Shown: positions 29,074 through 38,742, numbered from the stretch's first letter. The stretch is 64,000 nucleotides of DNA from Deltaproteobacteria bacterium (GCA_021780225.1 JAJXZF010000029.1:62001-126000), one strand, 5' to 3'. The notes: generated by a model not told the origin, from the letters alone. A program made the numbers and translations.

Positions 29074-29993
29074 TGGCGGAAGCGGGCGCACACGCCGGCG
29101 GCGACAGTTTGCGTATCGCGCCGCCGTATCGCACGGCTGCATCCGCGGCGCCGGTTGGCGTCGCCGAGGCTTACGCCTGGTGCGGGCGGCTCGCGCGATC
29201 GCACTATGAAAACTTCACCGTGGCGTCGTGGCTGATGCCGCGCGCGATGCGTCCGCATATGCACGCGATTTACGCGTATGCGCGGATGGCCGACGATTTC
29301 GCGGATGAAGAGCGCAGTCTGGCCCGGTTGGACGAATGGGAGCGGCAGCTTGACGCGGCATACGCCGGCGCGCCCGAACATCCGGTGTTCGTCGCGCTGG
29401 CCGACACGGTTCGGAAGTTCGATATTCCGCGCCAGCCGTTCGCAGACCTGTTGCGCGCGTTTCGCTCCGACGTGAATTTCGCCGGATTCGAAACGCTCGA
29501 AGAGCTGCTCGGCTACGCGCGATATTCGGCGAATCCGGTCGGCCGGCTGGTGCTGTATTTGTTCGGTTATCGCGACGCGGAGCGCCAGCGGCTTTCCGAC
29601 CTGGTATGCTCGGGCCTTCAGCTCGCGAATTTCTGGCAGGATGTAGCAATCGATTTCGGCAAAGGCCGCATCTATTTTCCGCGCGCGGATATGGCGCGCT
29701 TCGGCGTTACTCCCGAAGCGATCGGGAGAGCGGAAGCGAATGGGCAATTTATCGCGCTGATGCGCCATGAGATCGGCGTGGCGCGTTCGATGTTGCGCGA
29801 CGGTGCGGAGCTTGCGCGGGTGGTGGACCGGCGGTTGCGGCGCGACGTGTTGATGTTCGCGGGCGGCGGATTGCGGATTCTTCGAGCGCTTGAAGAGATC
29901 GGTTACGATGTTTTTCGCGCTCGCCCCAAACTCGGCAAGCGCGATTATCTGGCCGTCGGATGGAACGCATTTCGTGGGCGCATTGCGGAGTGA
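29073..29993 (+). CDS. hpnC: Squalene synthase HpnC
   Basis: A 306-residue trans-isoprenyl synthase-like protein. The first Asp-rich motif is ARMADDFADE and the second, altered one is NFWQDVAIDFGKGRIYFP. HpnC is known to convert presqualene diphosphate to hydroxysqualene. It lies directly upstream of hpnD and hpnE, the usual order. The ATG at 29073 overlaps dxr; the GTG at 29070 is less likely. Confidence 0.93.
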   Translation: MAEAGAHAGGDSLRIAPPYRTAASAAPVGVAEAYAWCGRLARSHYENFTVASWLMPRAMRPHMHAIYAYARMADDFADEERSLARLDEWERQLDAAYAGAPEHPVFVALADTVRKFDIPRQPFADLLRAFRSDVNFAGFETLEELLGYARYSANPVGRLVLYLFGYRDAERQRLSDLVCSGLQLANFWQDVAIDFGKGRIYFPRADMARFGVTPEAIGRAEANGQFIALMRHEIGVARSMLRDGAELARVVDRRLRRDVLMFAGGGLRILRALEEIGYDVFRARPKLGKRDYLAVGWNAFRGRIAE

Positions 29994-30921
29994 AAAAATA
30001 GCCGCGCGGGGGGACGATGCGTCCGCGGCGCTGGAGCGCGATTATGCGCGCTGCGCGGAAGTGACGCGGCGCGCGTCGTCGAATTTCTATTACGCGTTCA
30101 TGTTGCTGCCGCGCGGGAAACGCCGCGCGCTGCATGCGGTTTATGCGTTTTGCCGGTTTATCGACGATATCGCCGATGACGAATCGGTCGCCAATCCGTC
30201 CGCGATGCTCGAGCGTTGGCGCGAAGAGTTGGGCAACGTTTACGCGGGGTTTCCGACCCGCCCGATTTCGCGCGCGCTGGCCGACAATGTGCGCCGCTAC
30301 AACATCCCGCGCCGCCATTTCGATGAGATTATCGACGGCGTCGAGATGGATCTGACGCGGCGGCGCTATGAAACTTTCACCGAGCTCGAGCGCTACTGCC
30401 ATCATGTCGCGTCGGCGGTCGGGCTGATATGCATCGAAATCTTCGGCTATCGGGAGCCGTCGACCCAGATATACGCCGAGAAGCTCGGGCTCGCGTTTCA
30501 ACTCACCAATATCCTGCGCGACGTGCGCGAGGACGCCGCCCGCGAACGGATTTATCTGCCGCTCGAAGATCTGCGCCGCTTTGGCGTCAAGGAATCGGAC
30601 ATCCTGGCCTCCCTGCGCACGCCGGAGTTCCGCGCGCTGATGGCGTTCGAGGCCGGTCGGGCGCGCGCGCTCTATCGCGAAGCGGAAGCGGCGCTGTCGG
30701 ACGCCGACCGGCCGGCGATGCTCGCGGCCGAGGGCATGCGCGTGATCTACTCCGCGATCCTCGACGAGATCGTGCGCGCGGATTATCGCATCTTCGAGCG
30801 GCGGATCAGTTTGTCGAGCGCGCGCAAGCTAGCGCTCGTCGCACGCGTATGGGGCCGCGCCCGGCTGGGCGGCGGCGCGAACTGGACCAGATGGCGGTCG
30901 AAGCAAAGGACGTCGTCGTAA
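29974..30921 (+). CDS. hpnD: Presqualene diphosphate synthase HpnD
   Basis: A 315-residue squalene/phytoene synthase-family enzyme condensing two FPP molecules into presqualene diphosphate. Both Asp-rich motifs are present (CRFIDDIADDE and ILRDVREDAARERIY), with YYAFMLLPRGKR and ALHAVYAF typical of the family. The chosen start is GTG 29974, overlapping hpnC by 20 bases; an ATG at 29890 in frame would read through hpnC code. The start is therefore uncertain, but the product is clear. Confidence 0.92.
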   Translation: MGALRSEKIAARGDDASAALERDYARCAEVTRRASSNFYYAFMLLPRGKRRALHAVYAFCRFIDDIADDESVANPSAMLERWREELGNVYAGFPTRPISRALADNVRRYNIPRRHFDEIIDGVEMDLTRRRYETFTELERYCHHVASAVGLICIEIFGYREPSTQIYAEKLGLAFQLTNILRDVREDAARERIYLPLEDLRRFGVKESDILASLRTPEFRALMAFEAGRARALYREAEAALSDADRPAMLAAEGMRVIYSAILDEIVRADYRIFERRISLSSARKLALVARVWGRARLGGGANWTRWRSKQRTSS

Positions 30922-32255
30922 TCGGCGGCGGCTTCGCCGGATTGTCCGCCGGAGCCGCCTTGGCCGAGCAGGGTTTCCGAGTCGCTGTGCTTGAGAGCAA
31001 GCCGGCCCTGGGCGGCCGCGCCTATTCTTTCGCCGACGACGATACCGGCGACTTCGTCGACAATGGGCAACACGTCTTGATGGGCTGCTACCACGAGACG
31101 CTCAGATTCCTCGATCGAATTGGCGCGCGCGATCGGCTGATTTTCCATCGCGACCTCGAAATCGAGATGCTCGACGGGCCGGGACGGCGGGCGTCGTTGC
31201 GCACCTCGCGCCTGCCAGGCCCGTTTCATATGAGCGGCGCGCTGCTGCGCTACGGACATTTGACGGCGGGCGAGCGCGTTCGCCTGATCGCGGGCGGGAT
31301 GCGGATGATGGCGCTCAGGCGGCGCGATCGCGACGGACTTGCGCGCATGAGCGTAGCGGAATTGATGGATACGCTGGGGCAGGGCGAGCGCGCACGCCAG
31401 TGTTTCTGGTATCCGCTGGCGATCGCGACGTTGAATGACGACCCGGAATTGTCTTCTGCCGCATTGCTGGCCGAAGTGCTGAAGCGCGCCTTCTTCTCGC
31501 GCCGCGCGGATTCGGCGTTCGTGTATTCGCGGGTCGGCCTGAGCGACCTTTATTGCGGCGCGGCCGGCAAATTGATCGATCGCTCGGGCGGGGTGGTCGC
31601 GACTCGATCGATCGCGGACGGCTTCGATTTCGACGAGTCGGGGCGCATCGCCGCGGTTCGGCTGCGCGATGGCGGGCGGCTCGGCGCCGCGAATTTCATC
31701 GTCGCCGTGCCGCCGCGCAACCTCCTGAAGCTGCTGCCCGAAACGGCGATGGCCGATCCTTTTTTCTCGCGCGTCTGCGCGCTCCAGAGTTCGCCGATCG
31801 TGTGCGTTCATCTGTGGCTTGACCGGGAAGTGACGGATTCGGCGTTCGTCGGATTCATCGGTACGCCCACGCAATGGCTGTTCAACAAGCGGCGCATCTT
31901 CGAGCGCCACGGCGAACGCGCGCCCGGCTACTTGAGTTTCGTCATCAGCGGCGCGCGCAAATTCGTCGATCGCGCGAATGACGAATTGGCGGAAGTTGTG
32001 GTTAAAGATCTGCGCGCCATGATTCCCGCGGCGCGCGACGCGCGCGTGCTCAAGGCGATCGTAATCAAGGAAAAGCAAGCCACCATCGCTCCGGATCCGC
32101 TTTCAGATCGCAGCCGGCCGGCGGCCATAACGCCGATCGGCAATCTCTTTCTGGCCGGCGATTGGATTCAAACCGGCCTGCCGGCGACGATCGAAAGCGC
32201 GGTCGCTTCCGGCCACGCCGCGGCCGCGGCGTTGGCCGCGCGGGTGGGCGCCTAG
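30891..32255 (+). CDS. hpnE: Squalene-associated FAD-dependent desaturase HpnE
   Basis: A 454-residue FAD amine-oxidase-fold protein that reduces hydroxysqualene to squalene. The N-terminal dinucleotide motif is VVVIGGGFAGLSAG, followed by GGRAYSF. The C-terminal FAD motif is NLFLAGDWIQTGLPATIESAV. The ATG at 30891 overlaps hpnD by 31 bases. With hpnC and hpnD it completes the three-step squalene route. Confidence 0.94.
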   Translation: MAVEAKDVVVIGGGFAGLSAGAALAEQGFRVAVLESKPALGGRAYSFADDDTGDFVDNGQHVLMGCYHETLRFLDRIGARDRLIFHRDLEIEMLDGPGRRASLRTSRLPGPFHMSGALLRYGHLTAGERVRLIAGGMRMMALRRRDRDGLARMSVAELMDTLGQGERARQCFWYPLAIATLNDDPELSSAALLAEVLKRAFFSRRADSAFVYSRVGLSDLYCGAAGKLIDRSGGVVATRSIADGFDFDESGRIAAVRLRDGGRLGAANFIVAVPPRNLLKLLPETAMADPFFSRVCALQSSPIVCVHLWLDREVTDSAFVGFIGTPTQWLFNKRRIFERHGERAPGYLSFVISGARKFVDRANDELAEVVVKDLRAMIPAARDARVLKAIVIKEKQATIAPDPLSDRSRPAAITPIGNLFLAGDWIQTGLPATIESAVASGHAAAAALAARVGA

Positions 32256-32262
32256 CGGGCCG

Positions 32263-33264
32263 ATGAAGGGCCGAGCGCTCGTTACCGGCGCCACCGGCTT
32301 CGTTGGCGCTCATGTGGCGCGCGCGCTGCTGCAAAGCGGCCGCGACGTTCGTGCGATGGCGCGCGGCGCCTCGGATATGCGGGCGCTGGAGGGGCTCGAA
32401 TGCGAAACGGTGGTGGCCGATCTGCGCGATCCGGATTCGGTCGAACGCGCCGTCGCGGGCTGCGACGAAGTTTTTCACGTGGCCGCGGACTATCGCTTGT
32501 GGGCGCCTGATGCGGCGCCGATGTATGCCGCGAACGTGGACGGAACGCGCAATATAATCGCGGCGTCGATGCGGGCCCGCGTCAGCCGTATCGTTTACAC
32601 CAGCACCGTCGGCGCGCTGGGCATTGGCGCGGACGGCGTCGGCCGCGAGGATACGCCCGTCTCGTTATCGGAGATGATCGGACCCTACAAGCGGTCGAAG
32701 TTTCTGGCCGAGAAGGCGGCTTTGGAAGCGGCCCGCGCGGGAGCCCCGGTGGTAATCGTGAATCCTTCAACGCCGATCGGTCCGCTCGATTATAAACCGA
32801 CCCCGACCGGCCGGATCATCGTGGACTTCCTGAACCGGCGGATGCCGGCCTATATCGATACGGGTCTGAATCTCGTCTGCGTCGAGGATGTCGCGCGCGG
32901 CCATCTGCTGGCCGCCGAGCGCGGAAGGGCGGGAGAAAAATATATTCTTGGCGGCGAAAATCTAACTCTTAAGCAGATGCTCGCGCGGCTTGGTAAAATA
33001 GCTGGACTGCCCGCGCCCAAAATCCGCGCGCCATGGTTCGCCGCGTATGGGTTTGCGCTCGCCGGCGAGGCGGTCGCCCGCACTATTACCCATCGCGCGC
33101 CGCGCGCAAGCCTGGTCGAGGTCAGGATGGCGCGCAAGAAGATGTTTTTCGATTCGGGCAAGGCGCGCGCCGAACTCGGATATGCGTCCGCGCCGGTTGA
33201 TGAGGGGCTGGCGCGCGCGATAAATTTCTTTCGCGAAATCGGAGCGGCGCCGGCCGCCGCGTAA
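32263..33264 (+). CDS. hpnA: Hopanoid-associated sugar epimerase HpnA
   Basis: A 333-residue extended SDR. The motif LVTGATGFVGAHVARALL starts at about residue 6. HVAADYRLWAPD, YTSTVGALG and YKRSKFLAE (catalytic Tyr and Lys) fit HpnA. It is proposed to modify the sugar or side-chain of bacteriohopanepolyols, though its exact substrate is not established. It lies 7 bases after hpnE and 6 before the next gene. Confidence 0.9.
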   Translation: MKGRALVTGATGFVGAHVARALLQSGRDVRAMARGASDMRALEGLECETVVADLRDPDSVERAVAGCDEVFHVAADYRLWAPDAAPMYAANVDGTRNIIAASMRARVSRIVYTSTVGALGIGADGVGREDTPVSLSEMIGPYKRSKFLAEKAALEAARAGAPVVIVNPSTPIGPLDYKPTPTGRIIVDFLNRRMPAYIDTGLNLVCVEDVARGHLLAAERGRAGEKYILGGENLTLKQMLARLGKIAGLPAPKIRAPWFAAYGFALAGEAVARTITHRAPRASLVEVRMARKKMFFDSGKARAELGYASAPVDEGLARAINFFREIGAAPAAA

Positions 33265-33270
33265 TCGCCG

Positions 33271-34164
33271 ATGAACCTGCTGCTGGCCACGATCGAGCTT
33301 CGCCCGTACGTTTTTATATTTCTCGCGGCGTTCCTCTTCATCTCAATAGTCAATTATGGCGCCGGCACGACTATACTATTCACCGCGCTGACATATTCGG
33401 TTTCGCTCGCGTGCGAATGGAGTTCAGTCCATAACGGGTTTCCGTTCGGCCTTTATCATTACATACAGGCGACGCGCGGACGGGAACTTTGGATCGCCGG
33501 CGTTCCTTTCATGGATTCGCTGTCTTTCACATTTCTGGGATTCGCCAGCTATACAGTCGCCTTGCTGGCGGCGTCGCCGCTGTATCGGCGCGGCGCCGAT
33601 TTGCGGATTCTCGACACCCGGAAAATCCGCCGCTCGCCGCGCGTCTGGCTGATGGCCGCGCTGTTCATGGTGATGGTCGATATGGCCGTCGATCCGCTGA
33701 GCGTGCGCGGCGATCGATGGTTCCTCGGACGGATCTTCTGGTACGATTCGCCCGGACCGCATTTCGGCGTTCCAATCAGCAATTATCTGGGGTGGTTCTT
33801 CGTCGCGGCGATCGCGGTCGCGATTTTTCAGACGCTGGACGGATGGATGAATCAGGGCGGAAGACGGCCGTTCGGGGCCTGCCCGTCGTTTCCGTCGCGC
33901 GCGCTGCTCGGCCCGGCGCTGTACCTCGGCATCGTGGGGTTTGGCGTCACGATGCTGTTTTCGATCGGCGCGGATGAAATCGCCTGGGCGAGCGTGTTTC
34001 TTTATCTGCCGCTGCTCGCGCTGATGCTGCATATTGTCACGCGGCCGGAGAGTTATGGCGACGCGGGCGCGATCGAGCGCCATCTGAATGATTTTCCGCA
34101 CGACGCGCCGTCATTTCCCGAGCACGCACGGATTATCAATGAGCGCCAGTCGAGAGCGTCGTGA
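33271..34164 (+). CDS. CruF/DUF422-like carotenoid biosynthesis membrane protein
   Basis: A 297-residue polytopic membrane protein with about seven hydrophobic segments, starting with YVFIFLAAFLFISIVNY. Acidic and histidine residues lie in loops: LACEWSSVHNGFPFGLYHY, AGVPFMDSLSF and MVDMAVDPLSVR. These match the DUF422 family that includes the carotenoid C-2'-hydratase CruF. The gene sits 6 bases after hpnA, inside the hopanoid operon, with no carotenoid synthase in the window, so a hopanoid substrate is possible. The DUF422 assignment is firm; the reaction is inference. Confidence 0.85.
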   Translation: MNLLLATIELRPYVFIFLAAFLFISIVNYGAGTTILFTALTYSVSLACEWSSVHNGFPFGLYHYIQATRGRELWIAGVPFMDSLSFTFLGFASYTVALLAASPLYRRGADLRILDTRKIRRSPRVWLMAALFMVMVDMAVDPLSVRGDRWFLGRIFWYDSPGPHFGVPISNYLGWFFVAAIAVAIFQTLDGWMNQGGRRPFGACPSFPSRALLGPALYLGIVGFGVTMLFSIGADEIAWASVFLYLPLLALMLHIVTRPESYGDAGAIERHLNDFPHDAPSFPEHARIINERQSRAS

Positions 34165-34208
34165 CGCCGTGTGGCGGTCGGGCGTGAACGACCGCGCCGA
34201 TCGCGGAT

Positions 34209-34958
34209 TCAATCGAGGTAGGGCACGCTTCGCGTGACCGCTGTCGCCATCGCGTCCGCGGCGCGCCGGAGATTCCTTACCAGCTTGATCACTCCTATAA
34301 CCATCGTGGGATGCGTCAGCAGGGCCGCGGCGGCTTTGCCAAATTGGACGGTTCCGTCGGCGTTCGCGAACCTGGCCGCGGCCAGATCGTGATCGACGGT
34401 GTCCATGATCGTGCGCATCGCGATATACGGATGACCGCGCTCCTGCGCTTCGAGCGCGATCGCCGCGGTTTCCATATCGACCGCGACCGCGCCGGATTGC
34501 GCGCCCGCAAGCCGCTTCTCCTCGGCGGTGGCGATCGGCAGTTTGCTGGTCAGAATCGCGCCGCGAACGTACGCGATATTGCGGCGGGTCAGCGCGGCCG
34601 CCGCGCGATCGAGATAATCGCTCGGCGCGTCGAGTGCGATTTCGGGACGGAAACTGTCGTCCGAGCGCGTCATCACGCGGTCCGCCAGCACCAGGTCGCC
34701 GATTTTAAGCCGGCTGGAGAGCGCTCCGGCCACGCCGGTCAGCACCGCGAAATCGATATCGCGCACATTGTCGAAAATGCGGCGCGCGGTCGCACGCGCC
34801 CGCCGCATCCCGATGCCGCTTTCGGCGAGCAGCACCGGCACGCCGGCGAGCGTGCCGTAGCAGCCTTTCACGGATTGCAAGCGGGCCTCTTTCACCGCCT
34901 GGAGACGGGCATGGAGCGGCGTGAATTCGGCTCGAAACGCGCAGAGGATAAGAATCAT
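34209..34958 (-). CDS. hpnG: Hopanoid-associated nucleoside phosphorylase HpnG
   Basis: A 249-residue protein of the PNP/UDP phosphorylase fold, which removes adenine from adenosylhopane to give ribosylhopane phosphate. It has LAESGIGMRRA, VLTGVAGALS and AVAVDMETAAIALEA, the last being the purine and ribose pocket. It is on the strand opposite to hpnH-hpnA, convergent with the CruF-like gene and divergent from hpnK. The start is set at ATG 34958; a TTG at 34976 would add 6 residues. Confidence 0.88.
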   Translation of the reverse strand: MILILCAFRAEFTPLHARLQAVKEARLQSVKGCYGTLAGVPVLLAESGIGMRRARATARRIFDNVRDIDFAVLTGVAGALSSRLKIGDLVLADRVMTRSDDSFRPEIALDAPSDYLDRAAAALTRRNIAYVRGAILTSKLPIATAEEKRLAGAQSGAVAVDMETAAIALEAQERGHPYIAMRTIMDTVDHDLAAARFANADGTVQFGKAAAALLTHPTMVIGVIKLVRNLRRAADAMATAVTRSVPYLD

Positions 34959-35084
34959 CGCGATGGGCGCGGCCAATAAAAGTTTTTCCGGCCGCTTGTG
35001 GAATGTTTCATTGGCCAGCAGAATTGCGCCGATGGGTCGGATCGATCAAGCAGCGAGCCTTGCACCGATGGGGAGCCGCGAGGA

Positions 35085-36029
35085 GTGACGCTTTCCGGCG
35101 CCACCGCCGGTTCGGCGCTGCCGAATTCGAGCGGCGATTACGTTGCATACGGCGGCGCCGCGAAAGCATCGCGCGCAATCGGCCGCGCCGTGATCGTCAC
35201 CGCCGACGATTTCGGGGCCTCGCTTGAAACCAACGCTGGCATCCTGCGCGCCCATCGGGATGGCATCCTCACGGCTACCAGCCTTATGGTCGCCGGCGCG
35301 GCGCGCGACGAGGCCGTGGAAATCGCGCGCGATTGTCCCAATCTCGACGTTGGCTTGCATCTGGTCGTGTGCATGGGCGCGAGCGTGATGGGCGCGGAGC
35401 GGCTTCGCGGCATCGTCGACAGCGCGGGACATTTCGGCGACAACCCGGTCGCTTGCGGGATGCGCTACTTTTTCAGCCGCCGCGCGCGGATGCTGCTGCG
35501 CGACGAAATTCGCGCGCAAATCGAGACTCATCTCCGCCTGATCGGCCGGCTCAGCCATATCGACGGCCATCTCAATTTTCATGTCCATCCGGCGATCGCT
35601 GATATGCTGGTGGAGCTTTGCGCGGAATACCGGGTGCCTGCGATGCGAATTCCGCGCGAGCGGGTTTTGACGACGCTGCGGCTCGCGCGCGATCATCTCT
35701 CGCGCAAGTTGGTCGAGGCGGTCATTTTCCGATCGCTTTCGCGGCGAACCCGCAGGATGCTGTCCGCGCACGGCATCCGCACGACCGATTGGCTGTTCGG
35801 GCTGCATCAAACGGGGAATCTGAGCGCGGCCTATCTGCTCGGCGTGATTCGCCGCCTGCCCGCAGGCGTGACCGAGCTGTATTTCCATCCGGCGGCGGAT
35901 GCCGGCGGCGCTTCGCCACCCATCGCCGCGCAGCGCGAAGTTGAAATATTGACCGATTCCACGGTCCGCGCGGCGCTCGAACGCGCGGGCGCGCGGCTCA
36001 CGAATTTCGCCGAGCTGGTTCGGTTCTGA
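35085..36029 (+). CDS. hpnK: Hopanoid biosynthesis associated protein HpnK (YdjC-like deacetylase)
   Basis: A carbohydrate-esterase-like protein of about 314 residues. The YdjC/ChbG metal motif is VTADDFGASLETN, and metal-binding histidines are in DVGLHLVV and SHIDGHLNFHVHP. HpnK is thought to act as a deacetylase on hopanoid sugar side chains. The start is uncertain: GTG 35085 sits directly behind AGGAG, while GTG 34998 would leave only 39 bases to hpnG. The C-terminal YFHPAAD ending fits the family. Confidence 0.85.
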   Translation: MTLSGATAGSALPNSSGDYVAYGGAAKASRAIGRAVIVTADDFGASLETNAGILRAHRDGILTATSLMVAGAARDEAVEIARDCPNLDVGLHLVVCMGASVMGAERLRGIVDSAGHFGDNPVACGMRYFFSRRARMLLRDEIRAQIETHLRLIGRLSHIDGHLNFHVHPAIADMLVELCAEYRVPAMRIPRERVLTTLRLARDHLSRKLVEAVIFRSLSRRTRRMLSAHGIRTTDWLFGLHQTGNLSAAYLLGVIRRLPAGVTELYFHPAADAGGASPPIAAQREVEILTDSTVRAALERAGARLTNFAELVRF

Positions 36030-36146
36030 GGCGGCCTCCGGGCGCGCCTCGGAACTCGCCTCGGACCGGTCTTTGCGTTTAGAATGCATCGTTCGGGAGC
36101 GCGGCGGAATGCGCTTCCGGTTATCCAACCCGGAGAAGACCGTCAG

Positions 36147-38720
36147 ATGTTCGATCAGGAAACTTCGCTTGCTGCCGACAAGGCGCTCGAATACCGTCTG
36201 CCCGCCAACGTGACTCCCGAACGATACGACGTGCGCCTCACGCCGGATCTGCAGGCCTTCGCTTTCGATGGCGAAGAGACGGTCGCCGTCACGGTCCATC
36301 AGGCGACCGCCGAGGTCGCGCTGAACGCGCTGGAACTGCAAATCGATTCCGTAACCGCCCAACGGGACGGCAAAACTCTTCCGGCGCGCATCGAAATGGA
36401 ACCCGCGCGCGAGCGCGCCCGTTTCATTTTTCCGCAGCCGCTGGAGCCGGGCGAATGGAAGTTGACAATCCGTTTCCGCGGCGTGCTCAACGACAAGCTG
36501 CACGGCTTCTATCGCAGCCAGTATGTCGATTCCGCCGGCAAAACCCATCTTTTGGCGACCACTCAGTTCGAAGCGACCGACGCGCGGCGCGCGCTGCCGT
36601 GTTGGGACGAACCCGCGCTCAAGGCGGTTTTCGGCGTAACGCTGGTGGTTGACGAAAATCTCACCGCGCTTTCCAACGCCGGCGTGAAATCGACGCGCCC
36701 GCTGGGCAACGGCAAAAAAGAAGTCGTTTTCAAAGACACGATTCGGATGTCCACCTATCTGCTCGCCTTCATCGTCGGCGAGTTCGAGGCGACCGAAGCC
36801 GTCGATGCGGGCACGCCGCTGCGGGTCGTGCATGCTCCCGGCAAGAGCGGACTCACCGAGTGGGCCAAACAGATCGGTTCGTATTCGCTGAAATTTTTCG
36901 CCGATTACTACGGCATTCCCTATCCCGGCGACAAGCTCGACTTGATTGCGATACCGGATTTCGCCGCCGGGGCGATGGAAAATCTGGGCGCGATCACGTT
37001 CCGCGAAACCGCGCTGCTCGCCGACGACAAGACCGCCTCGCGCGCCGAACTCGAGCGGGTCGCCGACGTGGTTTCGCACGAAAACGCGCATATGTGGTTT
37101 GGCGACCTGGTCACGATGCGCTGGTGGAATGGAATCTGGCTGAACGAGGCCTTCGCCACCTTCATGGAGATGCTCGCGGTCGATGCGTGGAAGCCGCAGT
37201 GGAAGCGCTGGGAAAGCTTCGGCGTATCGCGCGGGGCCGCGATGGCGATCGACGCGCTCAAGAGCACCCGTTCGATCGAGTACACCGTGCTCAGTCCGGA
37301 AGACTGCCGCTCGATGTTCGACGTGCTGACTTATGAGAAGGGCGCGTCGGTGCTGCGGATGCTCGAACAGTTCCTCGGCGCCGAGGAATTCCGCAAGGGC
37401 ATCTCGCGCTACTTGAAGAAGCATCAGTACGCCAACGCCGAGACCGGCGACCTCTGGGATGCGCTGGAGGAATCGACCGGCCAGCCGGCGCGCGCGATGA
37501 TGGACACGTGGATTTTCCAGCAAGGCTTTCCGGTCGTCAGCGCCGAGTTGGCGCCCGACGGCCGCTCGCTGCATCTCAGTCAACGGCGGTTTTTTTACGC
37601 GCCGCCCGCGCATCCCGAGCCGCAGTCGTGGCATGTGCCGATCATGGTTCGCGCGGCGACCGCGACGGGCGTGGTCTCGCGCAAGCTGCTGCTTACGACC
37701 GCTGAAGCCACGCTCGAATTGCCGGGGAAACCGCAATGGGCGCTGCTCAATGAAGGCGGACACGGCTTTTTCCGGGTGCGTTATTCGGCGGATTTGCTGG
37801 CGGCGCTCACCGCCAATCTGGACGCGCTTCAGCCGATCGAACGTTTCGGACTGGTCAGCGACACCTGGGCCGCGACCGTCGCCGGACTCACTTCGCTCGC
37901 CGAATTCATGCGGATGGCCGCCCTGTTTCGCGGTGAAACCAATCTCAACGTATGGCGGGCGCTAATCGCCGCGTTCAATTACCTCGACATGATCGCGTCG
38001 CCCGCGCAGCGGCCCGCCGTAGCCGCCGCGGTGCGCGCGATCGTCGGACCCGCGGCGAGCCGGCTCGGATGGACGCCGGCGCCGGGCGAGGACGAACTGC
38101 GCAGCCAGCTCCGCGCGACGCTGATAAGCGCGCTCGGCACGCTTGGCGACGATCCGGCGGTTCAGGCTCGCGCCGGCGAACTATACGCCGAGTGGGACGC
38201 CAATCTTGCGCGCGCCGACCGCGACTTGATGCCCGCGTTGGTCGCGATTCTCGCGCATTGCGGCGACGCCGCGCGCTACCAGGATTTCAAGCGGCGGTTT
38301 AAGTCGGCGCGCACGCCGCAGGAGGAGCAGCGCTACCTGTTTTCGCTGGCCAACTTCCGCGATCCGGCGCTGCTCGCGGAAACGATGGAGATGACGCTCA
38401 ACGGCGAGGTGCGCACGCAGAACGCTCCGTACCTGATGCATTCGCTGCTCTACAACAACGTCTCCCGCTACGCCGCGTGGGATTTTGTGAAGGCTCATTG
38501 GGAAACGATCGTCGATCGTTATCCGGACAGCGCGCTGCCCCGGATGTGCGAAGCGATCAACGGCCTGCTCGATCGGCAAACCGAGGTCGAGGAATTTTTC
38601 GCCAAACACAAAATCCGGTTGGGCGGCAAGCTGATCGATCAGCACCTCGAGCGGCTGGCGGTCGCGGCGGCCTTCCGCAATCGCGAGGGCGCCCGGTTGG
38701 AAGCGTCGTTGCGGGCTTGA
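36147..38720 (+). CDS. M1-family zinc aminopeptidase
   Basis: An 857-residue metallopeptidase of the puromycin-sensitive/tricorn F3 type removing N-terminal residues. The exopeptidase motif GAMEN is present, and the zinc motif HENAH is H311-E312-x-x-H315 with the third ligand E334 (WLNEAF). It has an N-terminal beta domain and a C-terminal helical repeat region ending in the usual ERAP1-like domain. There is no signal peptide. ATG 36147 with GGAGAAG upstream is preferred over 36084. It is 117 bases after hpnK. Confidence 0.93.
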   Translation: MFDQETSLAADKALEYRLPANVTPERYDVRLTPDLQAFAFDGEETVAVTVHQATAEVALNALELQIDSVTAQRDGKTLPARIEMEPARERARFIFPQPLEPGEWKLTIRFRGVLNDKLHGFYRSQYVDSAGKTHLLATTQFEATDARRALPCWDEPALKAVFGVTLVVDENLTALSNAGVKSTRPLGNGKKEVVFKDTIRMSTYLLAFIVGEFEATEAVDAGTPLRVVHAPGKSGLTEWAKQIGSYSLKFFADYYGIPYPGDKLDLIAIPDFAAGAMENLGAITFRETALLADDKTASRAELERVADVVSHENAHMWFGDLVTMRWWNGIWLNEAFATFMEMLAVDAWKPQWKRWESFGVSRGAAMAIDALKSTRSIEYTVLSPEDCRSMFDVLTYEKGASVLRMLEQFLGAEEFRKGISRYLKKHQYANAETGDLWDALEESTGQPARAMMDTWIFQQGFPVVSAELAPDGRSLHLSQRRFFYAPPAHPEPQSWHVPIMVRAATATGVVSRKLLLTTAEATLELPGKPQWALLNEGGHGFFRVRYSADLLAALTANLDALQPIERFGLVSDTWAATVAGLTSLAEFMRMAALFRGETNLNVWRALIAAFNYLDMIASPAQRPAVAAAVRAIVGPAASRLGWTPAPGEDELRSQLRATLISALGTLGDDPAVQARAGELYAEWDANLARADRDLMPALVAILAHCGDAARYQDFKRRFKSARTPQEEQRYLFSLANFRDPALLAETMEMTLNGEVRTQNAPYLMHSLLYNNVSRYAAWDFVKAHWETIVDRYPDSALPRMCEAINGLLDRQTEVEEFFAKHKIRLGGKLIDQHLERLAVAAAFRNREGARLEASLRA

Positions 38721-38742
38721 AGCGCAGGCCGCGATCGCCCGG

